A stretch of 64,000 bases of DNA, from the NCBI GenBank assembly GCA_963760225.1, contig CAVXCD010000003.1, positions 1,550,001 to 1,614,000 of the forward strand, read 5' to 3'. The notes beneath the pieces are model-generated. The model had not been told where the DNA came from. It did not search any database and worked only from the letters and a program-made list of their open reading frames with translations. The stretch comes from 13-2-20CM-66-19 sp963760225 (lineage in GTDB: Bacteria; Pseudomonadota; Gammaproteobacteria; Steroidobacterales; Steroidobacteraceae). Positions 17,234-24,380 of this stretch are shown here, piece after piece. Each line of letters begins with the position of its first letter. The stretch's first letter is position 1. The translations under genes were made by a program, and so were the position numbers.

Positions 17234-18133
17234 TCAGTGCAGCCGCAGCCGCTCGCGGGCCTGCGCGGGCGAGACGATGCGCGCGCCCATGGCTTCGATG
17301 ATGGTGCGCGCCTTCTCCACCAGCTGCGCGTTGCTCGCGTAAACCCCGCGCGACAGGTAAAGGTTGTCCTCGAGCCCGACGCGCACGTTGCCGCCGAGCA
17401 GGATCGATTGCGCCACCCACGGCATCTGCATACGGCTCACCGCAAACGAGCTCCACAGGCAGTCGGCGGGCAGGCTGTTCACCATGGCGAGCAGGTGAGC
17501 GGTGTCGGCGGGCACGCCGTAGGCGATGCCGGTACACAGCTGAATCATGGCGGGCGCCGGAATCAGGCCCTCCTTGACCAGCTGCTTCACGAACCACAGG
17601 TTGCCGGTATCGAACACCTCCAGTTCCACTTTCACGCCGAGGTCGCGCAGCAGGGCGGCACCCTGGCGGCAGTAGTCCGGGGTGGAGATGTAGGCGCGGT
17701 TGCCATCGCCGAAATTGAGGGTGCCGCAATCGAGCGTGGCGATGTCCGGGCGGTACGAACCTTCCGCGCACAGCTCGATCACGTGGCGCATGCGCTCTTC
17801 CTGGCTGACGAAGTCGGTGCCGGGCGCGGGAGTGTCCTTGAGCCCCTGCTTGCCGACGCAGATGTACCCGCCCATGCCGCAGGTGAGGTTCACCAGCACG
17901 TCGACCTGGCTCTCGCGGATGCGCTTGACCACCTCGCGGTAGTGTCGCGTGGCCATGCTGAACTCGCCGGTCTCGGGGTCGCGCACGTGGATGTGCACGA
18001 TGGCCGCCCCGGCACGCGCCGCCTCGATGGCGGAGTTCGCGATCTGCTCCGGGGTGATGGGGCAGTGGGGACTCTTGGTGACCTTGGTGTCGTCGCCGGT
18101 GATGGCGCAGGTGATGATGACGTCCGAGTTCAT
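17234..18133 (-). CDS. BKACE-family enzyme: 3-dehydrocarnitine cleavage (CdhC-like)
   Basis: The 299-residue beta-keto acid cleavage enzyme (formerly DUF849) has its zinc-binding motif at His47/His49 (VHIHVRDPETGEF), plus NLTCGMGG, TLNFGDGN and GNVRVGLEDN near the C-terminus. BKACE enzymes react a beta-keto acid with acetyl-CoA. The carnitine-pathway member turns 3-dehydrocarnitine and acetyl-CoA into betainyl-CoA and acetoacetate. It is first in a four-gene minus-strand operon, with GGAGG six bases before the ATG. It faces the aldehyde dehydrogenase gene across an intergenic region with an AT-rich palindrome. Confidence 0.85.
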   Translation of the reverse strand: MNSDVIITCAITGDDTKVTKSPHCPITPEQIANSAIEAARAGAAIVHIHVRDPETGEFSMATRHYREVVKRIRESQVDVLVNLTCGMGGYICVGKQGLKDTPAPGTDFVSQEERMRHVIELCAEGSYRPDIATLDCGTLNFGDGNRAYISTPDYCRQGAALLRDLGVKVELEVFDTGNLWFVKQLVKEGLIPAPAMIQLCTGIAYGVPADTAHLLAMVNSLPADCLWSSFAVSRMQMPWVAQSILLGGNVRVGLEDNLYLSRGVYASNAQLVEKARTIIEAMGARIVSPAQARERLRLH

Positions 18134-18165
18134 CGGCCCTCCCGCTGCGGACTAAGGTGCGCCCG

Positions 18166-18190
18166 TAATATTATGGCTATAATAATATAA
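18166..18190. promoter_or_regulatory. AT-rich palindromic operator and promoter between BKACE and aldehyde dehydrogenase genes
   Basis: 18169-18184 is a perfect inverted repeat TATTAT-GGCT-ATAATA. On the minus strand the sequence from 18190 reads TTATATTATTAT, identical to 9530-9541 before the carnitine dehydrogenase gene. TATAAT at 18178-18183 is a consensus -10 hexamer for the plus-strand aldehyde dehydrogenase gene, so a repressor bound here would block it and probably the divergent BKACE operon too. The BetI-like regulator at 11133 is the leading candidate (inference). Confidence 0.55.
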
Positions 18191-18259
18191 GGTGGCGGCA
18201 GTGCGCGGCAAGCTTCGCGCCCTATCGCCTTGCCGCAGCGCGCTTTCGGGAGAGGCACC

Positions 18260-19684
18260 ATGCAGACGCAGTTGTTGATCGGCGGCCGTCTGGTCGCGGG
18301 CGAGGCGGACGCGGAAGCGGTGCTGGACGCGGCCAGCGGCGCACGGCTCGCGGCGGTGCCGGCGGCATCCGTCGCGCAGGTCGATGCGGCGGTGACGGCG
18401 GCCGAGCGTGCCTTCGACGGCTGGGCGCGCACCGCGCCCAAGGATCGCGCGGCGCTGCTGCTCCTCATCGCGGCGCACATCGAGGCAGACGCCGACGCCT
18501 ACGCGGCGCTCGAGTCGCGCAACACCGGCAAGCCGCTCGCCGCGATGCGCAGCGACGAGCTGCCGGCCATCGCGGACGTGTTCCGCTTCTTCGCCGGTGT
18601 GTGCCGCAGCCCGCAGGGGCTGGCCGCGGGCGAATACCTCCCCGGCCACACCAGCCTGATCCGCCGCGACCCGGTGGGGGTGGTCGGCTCGATCGCGCCG
18701 TGGAACTACCCGCTGATGATGGCGGCCTGGAAGATCGCCCCGGCGATCGCGGCCGGCAACACCCTGGTGCTCAAGCCCTCCGAGCTCACGCCGCTGACGC
18801 TGCTGAAACTGGCGGCGGCGCTCGCCGAGATCCTGCCGGCGGGCGTGATCAACGTCGTCTGCGGGCGCGGCGAGCCGGTGGGCAGCGCGATCATCAACCA
18901 CGCCCGCGTGCGCATGGTGTCGCTGACCGGCTCGGTGGCGACCGGGCAGAAAGTGCTGGCGGCCGCGGCCGGCAACCTCAAGCGCACCCATCTCGAGCTC
19001 GGTGGCAAGGCGCCGGTCATCGTCTTCGATGATGCCGACCTCGAGGCGGTGGTCGCCGGCGTGCGCACCTTCGGCTACTACAACGCCGGCCAGGACTGCA
19101 CCGCAGCGTGTCGCATGTATGCGGGCAAGCGCGTCTATGAGCGTCTGGTCGCAGACCTGACGAGCGCGGTGAGCAGCATCCGCGTCGGCTCCCAGCAGGA
19201 GGCCGGCGTGGAGATGGGACCGCTCATCTCGGCGGCGCAGCGCGAGCGCGTGACCGCCATGGTGGCGCGCGCCGCCGCCAGTCCCCACGTGACTGTCACC
19301 ACCGGGGGCAGGGCGCGGGCCGGCAGCGGCTTCTTCTACGAGCCGACCGTGGTCGCCGGCGCGCGCCAGGAAGACGAGATCGTGCAGCGCGAGGTGTTCG
19401 GGCCGGTGGTCTCGGTCACGCCGTTCACCGATACCGAGGAGGCCATCCGCTGGGCGAACGATTCCGAGTACGGACTCGCCTCCTCGGTGTGGACGCAGGA
19501 CGTCGGGCGCGCCATGCAGGTGGCGGCGCGGCTGCAGTACGGCGCCACCTGGATCAACACCCACTTCGCCACGGTGAGCGAGATGCCGCACGGTGGCTTC
19601 AAGCGCTCCGGCTACGGCAAGGACCTGTCGGTCTATGCGCTCGAGGACTACACGGTGGTGCGTCACGTGATGGTGAAGCTGTAG
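18260..19684 (+). CDS. patD: Gamma-aminobutyraldehyde-type dehydrogenase (PatD/YdcW family)
   Basis: The 474-residue NAD-dependent aldehyde dehydrogenase resembles E. coli PatD (YdcW) over the whole length, from memory. Matching blocks include HTSLIRRDPVGVVGSIAPWN, LELGGKAPVIVFDDAD with general base Glu246, and FGYYNAGQDCTAACRMYAG with catalytic Cys280. The C-terminus ends ALEDYTVVRHVMVKL. PatD oxidises 4-aminobutyraldehyde to GABA. Here, opposite carnitine-pathway genes and sharing their operator, 4-trimethylaminobutyraldehyde (giving gamma-butyrobetaine) or 4-guanidinobutyraldehyde (from the arginine route) are also plausible substrates. The ATG at 18260 has GGGAGAGG before it and fits the family's usual start. 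Confidence 0.85.
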   Translation: MQTQLLIGGRLVAGEADAEAVLDAASGARLAAVPAASVAQVDAAVTAAERAFDGWARTAPKDRAALLLLIAAHIEADADAYAALESRNTGKPLAAMRSDELPAIADVFRFFAGVCRSPQGLAAGEYLPGHTSLIRRDPVGVVGSIAPWNYPLMMAAWKIAPAIAAGNTLVLKPSELTPLTLLKLAAALAEILPAGVINVVCGRGEPVGSAIINHARVRMVSLTGSVATGQKVLAAAAGNLKRTHLELGGKAPVIVFDDADLEAVVAGVRTFGYYNAGQDCTAACRMYAGKRVYERLVADLTSAVSSIRVGSQQEAGVEMGPLISAAQRERVTAMVARAAASPHVTVTTGGRARAGSGFFYEPTVVAGARQEDEIVQREVFGPVVSVTPFTDTEEAIRWANDSEYGLASSVWTQDVGRAMQVAARLQYGATWINTHFATVSEMPHGGFKRSGYGKDLSVYALEDYTVVRHVMVKL

Positions 19685-19689
19685 GCGCG

Positions 19690-20814
19690 GTGGGCCACGG
19701 GGTGCGCGCCGCGCCGGTCAGACGGGCAGTGAGGTGGTCCGCCGTGGCGGTGGCCGCGGCGCTGCTGGCCGGCGCCTGCGGCGGCAGCGGTAAACGCGAG
19801 CTGCACGTGTACAACTGGGCCGACTACATCGGCAAGGACACCGTCGCGAACTTCGAGGCGGCCAGCGGCATCAAGGTGATCTACGACACCTACGATGCGG
19901 ACGAGACGCTCGAGGCGAAGATGATGGCCGGCGACTCCGGCTACGACGTGGTCAGCACCTCGACCGATTATTTCAGCCGGCAGATCAAGGCCGGCATCTA
20001 CCGCCCGCTCGACAAGGCGCTGCTGCCGAACTGGAAGAATCTCGATCCGCACGCGCTCGCCGTGGAGGCCGCCGCGGATCCCGGCAACCGCTACGCCATG
20101 CCGTACCTGCGACACGTCAACGGCTTCGCCTACAACGTCGACATGATCCGCGCGCGCATGGCCGATGCGCCGGTCGACAGCCTCGACCTGATCTTCAAGC
20201 CGGAGATCCTGCGCCACTTCGCCGATTGCGGCGTGACGTTCCTCGACCAGCCGGAGGACGTGCTGCAGCTGGCGCTCAACTACCTGCACCTTGATCCGAA
20301 TTCCACCCGGCCTGCGGACTACGCGCAGGCGGAGAAGCTGCTGCTCGCCGTACGCCCCTACATCAAGGCGTTCGACTCGACCGAGTACATGAACGGCCTC
20401 GCCACCGGTGAATTCTGCATCTCCATGTCCTGGTCGGGCGATTACGCCACCTCGCGCGCGCGCGCCCGGGCAGCCGGCGTCGACGTGCACCTCGCCTTCA
20501 CCGTGCCCCGGGAAGGCGCCAACGCCTCATACGACGCGCTGCTCATTCCCGCCGACGCGCCGCATCCGCGCGCTGCCCATGAGTTTCTCAACTACATCCT
20601 CGAGCCGCGCGTGATCGCGCAGATCACCAACTATATCCACTACGGCAACGACAACCTCGCGGCCAATGTCTACGTCGACCCGCAAATCCTCAACGACCCC
20701 GCCATCTACCCGCCGCCGCAGGTCGAGGCGCGGCTGTACGAGTCCGCCGAAGCGGGGCCGACGCTCGAGCGGCTGCGCACGCGCACCTGGACACGCATCA
20801 AGACCGACCTGTGA
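19690..20814 (+). CDS. Polyamine-type ABC transporter substrate-binding lipoprotein (PotF/PotD-like)
   Basis: The protein of about 374 residues has a cleavable N-terminus with a lipobox-like LLAGAC. The mature start ELHVYNWADYIGKDTVANFE is the hallmark of spermidine/putrescine-binding proteins, followed by YDTYDADETLEAKMMAGDSG and SWSGDYATSRARARAAG. It binds the substrate in the periplasm for the permeases encoded next door. The start is uncertain: GTG codons at 19690, 19702 and 19729 are all in frame. I chose 19690 because it lies 5 bp after the dehydrogenase stop. A quaternary or modified amine is possible as substrate given the context. Confidence 0.85.
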   Translation: MGHGVRAAPVRRAVRWSAVAVAAALLAGACGGSGKRELHVYNWADYIGKDTVANFEAASGIKVIYDTYDADETLEAKMMAGDSGYDVVSTSTDYFSRQIKAGIYRPLDKALLPNWKNLDPHALAVEAAADPGNRYAMPYLRHVNGFAYNVDMIRARMADAPVDSLDLIFKPEILRHFADCGVTFLDQPEDVLQLALNYLHLDPNSTRPADYAQAEKLLLAVRPYIKAFDSTEYMNGLATGEFCISMSWSGDYATSRARARAAGVDVHLAFTVPREGANASYDALLIPADAPHPRAAHEFLNYILEPRVIAQITNYIHYGNDNLAANVYVDPQILNDPAIYPPPQVEARLYESAEAGPTLERLRTRTWTRIKTDL

Positions 20815-20830
20815 GGGCGCGCGGCGCGCA

Positions 20831-21676
20831 CTAGGCGCGTGCGGCGAGCTGCGTTTCCAGCGCGCGGCGCCGGTCGCTGCGCGCCATCAGCCAGCCGGCC
20901 ACGACGATGCAGGCGCCCACTGCACACACGATGAGGCTCGCGAGCGCGTTGACGTCGGGGCTCACGCCCAGCTTGACCTTCGAGTAGATCACCATCGGCA
21001 GCGTGCTCGCGCCCGGGCCGGCGACGAAGCTGGAGATCACCAGGTCATCGAGCGACAGCGTGAAGCACAGCAGCCAGCTGGAGATGATCGCCGGGGCGAT
21101 GATCGGCAGCGTGGTGTCGATGAAGGCGCGCGCCGGGCTCGCACCGAGATCCATGGCGGCCTCTTCCAGGGAGCGATCGGCGGTCTGCAGCCGCGACTGC
21201 ACGGTGATGGTCACGTAGGCGGCGCAGAAAGTGATGTGCGACAGCACGATGGTGATGAAACCGCGGTGCGGCCAGGAGAACAGCTGCATCATCGAGACGA
21301 ACAGCAGCAGCTGCGTGATGCCGGTGATGATCTCCGGCATGACCAGCGGGGCATTCACCATGCCGGTGAGCAGCAGCCGCCCCGGAAAGCGTGCAAAGCG
21401 CACCAGCGCGATCGCCGCGAGCGTGCCGAGCAGCACCGCGCCGCTCGAGGCGCTCACCGCCACCTGCAGCGACAGCAGCGCCGCCTCGAGCAGCTGGCGG
21501 TTGTGCAGCAGCTGCGTGTACCAGGTGGTGGAGAAGCCGCCCCAGATGTTGACCAGCGGCGAGGCGTTGAAGGAATAGCCGATCAGCACCAGGATCGGCA
21601 GGTAGAGCACGGCGATGCCGAAGAACAGTGCCGACAGCAGCACCGCCGACAGGCCGCGTTCGTCGCGCGCGCTCAT
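20831..21676 (-). CDS. Polyamine-type ABC permease, PotC/PotI-like
   Basis: The 281-residue inner-membrane protein has about six helices and the ABC permease EAA loop EEAAMDLGASPARAFIDTTLP. Helix patterns (VLYLPILVLIGYSFNAS, SLDDLVISSFVAGPGASTLP) match PotC/PotI. Its ATG overlaps the TGA of the PotB/PotH-like gene (ATGA), so the pair is coupled. It is convergent with the binding-protein gene, with only 16 bp between stops, which is an unusual arrangement for one transporter. Confidence 0.88.
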   Translation of the reverse strand: MSARDERGLSAVLLSALFFGIAVLYLPILVLIGYSFNASPLVNIWGGFSTTWYTQLLHNRQLLEAALLSLQVAVSASSGAVLLGTLAAIALVRFARFPGRLLLTGMVNAPLVMPEIITGITQLLLFVSMMQLFSWPHRGFITIVLSHITFCAAYVTITVQSRLQTADRSLEEAAMDLGASPARAFIDTTLPIIAPAIISSWLLCFTLSLDDLVISSFVAGPGASTLPMVIYSKVKLGVSPDVNALASLIVCAVGACIVVAGWLMARSDRRRALETQLAARA

Positions 21677-22563
21677 GCCTCGAGCTGGCGCACGTTGTAG
21701 TACTGGTAGATCGCGATCGGGCCGACGAGCAGCAGCAGGAAGGCGATGGCGACCGCGGAGGCCACCGGCCAGTCGTGATTGCCGAAGAACTCATCCCACA
21801 GCACGCGGCCGATCATCAGCTGATTGGGTCCGCCGAGGAGTGAGGGGATCACGAACTCGCCGACCGCCGGTATGAACACCAGCATGGAGCCGGCGATCAC
21901 TCCCGGCAGCGACAGCGGCAGGGTGACCTCGAGGAATGCGCGCCACGGCTTGCTGCCGAGGTCGCCGGCCGCCTCGAGCAGCGTCGGGTCGAGCTTCTCG
22001 AGCGTGGCGAACAGCGGCAGCACCATGAAGGGCAGGTACGAATAGATGATCCCGAGGTACACCGCCAGGCTGGTGCGCATGATGCGCAGCGGCTGGCTGA
22101 TGATGCCGAAGTGCAGCAGCGCGGTGTTGAGGAAGCCGTTGTCGCGGATGATGCCCTCGAGCGCATACACCCGCAGCAGGAAGCTGGTCCAGAACGGCAG
22201 CATGATCACCAGCAGCAACAGGCCCTGCGCGGACTTCGGCGCGCGCGCGATGGCGTACGCCATCGGGTAGCCGAGCAGCAGGCAGATGAGCGTCGAGAAA
22301 AAGGCGGTGCGCAGCGAATACAGGTAAGCCACGCCGTACACTTCGTCGGTCAGCAGGTAGCGGTAGTTACCCAGTGTCAGCGCCAGGCGCAGGTGGTGGT
22401 CGGAGGTGAAGGAGATGACGTCGGTGAACGGCGGCACGCGCGGCGCACTTTCCGCGAAGCTGATCTTGAAGGCGAAGGCGAACGGGATCAGAAAGAAGAT
22501 AACCAGGAAGATCAGCGGCGGCAGGATGATGAGCCAGCGGCCCGGTCGCCAGGTTGTCTTCAT
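21673..22563 (-). CDS. Polyamine-type ABC permease, PotB/PotH-like
   Basis: The 296-residue inner-membrane protein starts MKTTWRPGRWLIILPPLIF and has six predicted helices. The EAA loop is LLEAAGDLGSKPWRAFLEVT, followed by VGEFVIPSLLGGPNQLMIGR, which is typical of PotB/PotH. It is first in the two-gene permease operon and divergent from the TetR-oxygenase fusion gene across 104 bp, so the fusion protein may control it. The ATG at 22563 is preferred because the longer open frame upstream runs through the divergent gene. Confidence 0.87.
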   Translation of the reverse strand: MKTTWRPGRWLIILPPLIFLVIFFLIPFAFAFKISFAESAPRVPPFTDVISFTSDHHLRLALTLGNYRYLLTDEVYGVAYLYSLRTAFFSTLICLLLGYPMAYAIARAPKSAQGLLLLVIMLPFWTSFLLRVYALEGIIRDNGFLNTALLHFGIISQPLRIMRTSLAVYLGIIYSYLPFMVLPLFATLEKLDPTLLEAAGDLGSKPWRAFLEVTLPLSLPGVIAGSMLVFIPAVGEFVIPSLLGGPNQLMIGRVLWDEFFGNHDWPVASAVAIAFLLLLVGPIAIYQYYNVRQLEA

Positions 22564-22667
22564 GATGGGCGCATCGTCAGGTGCTCGCGGACTATTGTGC
22601 GGGATAAACTTGCCGCCAGTACAGCGCACCCCTGCGCCTGGCTGGCGGCCGAAGGAAAGCAGCGCCG

Positions 22668-24233
22668 ATGAATGAAACGCCGGAGCAGCGCACCCCGGGC
22701 GGCGCGGTTGCCGCCGCCGCGGCCGTCGGCGGCTCGCGCAGCCGCCAGCGCCAGCGCCAGCGCCTGATCGACGCGTGTATCTCGGCGCTGCATATCTACG
22801 GCCCCTCGCGCACCACGGTGGAGAAGGTGGTGGCCCTCGCTGATCTGTCCCCGGGTATCGTGCGCTTCTACTTCGATTCCAAGGCGGCGATGCTGGTCGC
22901 ATCGCTCGCGCACCTGGCGGCGGAGTTCGAGGAGCGCGTGCTGGCGCCGGTGGCACGCCTCAAGGACTCCCCGTTGCAGGCGTTGCGGCTGCTGGTGGAG
23001 CTGTACCTCGATGCCGACATCGCCAGCCCGCGCAAGGTCTCGGTCTGGTACTCCTTCTGGGGCGAGGCGAGCTCGCGCCAGGAGTACCTGGACATCTGCG
23101 GTAAGAAGGACGATGCGTTCGCGGCGCTGGTGCGCGAGCTGATCGCGCGGCTGATCGCCGCGCGCGGCGCTGCGCACCTGGACGCGGACGGCGTGGCGCT
23201 CGGGCTGATCGGCGTGCTCGAGGTGCTGTGGCAGGGCTTCGCGTTCCAGAGCGAGGCGAACATCGACCGCGCCGCCGCCGTGCGCCGCTCGCTCAGCTAC
23301 CTGCGCTCGGTGTTTCCGGGCGAGTTCATCGACCAGCCCGCGGAGGCGAATCCGCGCCCGGCCGGCGCGGCGGCGCGGCTGCCGCCCGGTGCGTACGCGG
23401 ACGCGCGGCTGCTCGCCGCCGAGCGCGAGCGGCTGCTGCGGCCGGCCTGGCAGCTGCTCGGGCACGAGGCGGAGCTGCGCGCGGCGGGCGATTTTCTCAC
23501 CGGCGACCTGGCCGGCGAGCGCGCCATGGTGGTGCGCGGCGAGCGCGGGCGTATACACGCGTTCCGCAATACCTGCCGGCGTCGTCCGCATGCACTGCTC
23601 ACGCTGCGCAAGGGACACCTGCGCAGCGCCATTCACTGCACCTCGCACTCGCTCACCTACCGCTTCGACGGCCGGCTGGTGGCCGGCACCACCCCGGGGG
23701 ATCTGGTGCCGCTCGAGATGCTGCGTCGCGGCCCGCTGATCTTCGTGCGCGCGGGCGGCTACCCGCACGCCGAGGCGCCGGGGACGCCGTGGGAGGCTCT
23801 CGAGACGCTCGTGCCGCGCAGCGTCGCCGACTTCGACCTCGCCGCCGACTGGAAGATCGTCGTCGAGCAATGGCTCGAGAGCCTGCAGCCGCAGCAGCAG
23901 TTCGTGGCGCCGAACCTGCTGCTCGAGCTGCGGGGCCCTGGAGCGCTGGTGCTGCAGGTCATCCCACTCGCGCCAGGCCGCAGCCGCATCCGTCGCTTCG
24001 ATTTCAGCGCCCGCCAGACGGGCAGGGACGGGGGGCGCGCGGCGCGCACCGCCTGGCAGCGCCGCGTGGGAACCTGGCTGCGGCAGCAGAGCGAGCTGGC
24101 GGAATCGACGCAGGCCGGCCTCGCCGCAGCCGTCGAGGAGCCCGCCGACAGCGGCCCACTCGCTCCGCTGTTGGCGCAGTTTCGCGCCACGATCGGGGCG
24201 CTGCTGCACGCGATGGAGGTCGCCGGGGGCTGA
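22668..24233 (+). CDS. TetR repressor fused to a degenerate Rieske-oxygenase alpha-subunit-like domain
   Basis: One uninterrupted frame of 521 residues joins two families. Residues about 22-215 are a BetI-type TetR repressor (HTH around VEKVVALADLSPGIVRFYF, then WYSFWGEASSRQEYLDICGK). From about 240 the sequence is an aromatic-ring-hydroxylating or betaine-type Rieske oxygenase alpha subunit (AERERLLRPAWQLLGHEAEL, AGDFLTGDLAGERAMVVRGE). The Rieske box reads C303-R-R305 ... C324-T-S-H327, so one of the four cluster ligands (His in C-x-H) is Arg305. The catalytic helix DWKIVVEQWLESLQPQQ (394-410) has Gln407 where an iron-binding His is expected and lacks the following His. The oxygenase part therefore looks non-catalytic and probably senses an oxygenase-type substrate, such as a quaternary amine (inference). 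It lies between a permease operon and a catabolic operon, ideally placed to control both. Confidence 0.85.
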   Translation: MNETPEQRTPGGAVAAAAAVGGSRSRQRQRQRLIDACISALHIYGPSRTTVEKVVALADLSPGIVRFYFDSKAAMLVASLAHLAAEFEERVLAPVARLKDSPLQALRLLVELYLDADIASPRKVSVWYSFWGEASSRQEYLDICGKKDDAFAALVRELIARLIAARGAAHLDADGVALGLIGVLEVLWQGFAFQSEANIDRAAAVRRSLSYLRSVFPGEFIDQPAEANPRPAGAAARLPPGAYADARLLAAERERLLRPAWQLLGHEAELRAAGDFLTGDLAGERAMVVRGERGRIHAFRNTCRRRPHALLTLRKGHLRSAIHCTSHSLTYRFDGRLVAGTTPGDLVPLEMLRRGPLIFVRAGGYPHAEAPGTPWEALETLVPRSVADFDLAADWKIVVEQWLESLQPQQQFVAPNLLLELRGPGALVLQVIPLAPGRSRIRRFDFSARQTGRDGGRAARTAWQRRVGTWLRQQSELAESTQAGLAAAVEEPADSGPLAPLLAQFRATIGALLHAMEVAGG

Positions 24234-24259
24234 GGCTGCGGCAACCGCCCGGGCTTTGG

Positions 24260-24306
24260 TATACGATCGTATAGCGTCCGGTGGCCAAAACTATATGATT
24301 ATATAG
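24260..24306. promoter_or_regulatory. Two palindromes in front of the aminotransferase operon
   Basis: 24260-24273 is a perfect 14-bp palindrome, TATACGATCGTATA. 24291-24306 is CTATAT-GATT-ATATAG, an inverted repeat with 6-bp arms. Their centres are 32 bp apart, about three helical turns, so a regulator could bind both from one face. They lie between the TetR-oxygenase fusion gene and the ATG at 24381, in DNA otherwise rich in GC. The fusion protein is the obvious candidate binder (inference). Confidence 0.55.
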
Positions 24307-24380
24307 ACGCTGGTAACGCCCGATGGTATCGTGGCGTATCTAAAGCGATTTTTTACACCCCAGCCGCTTCGGAGGCCGTC

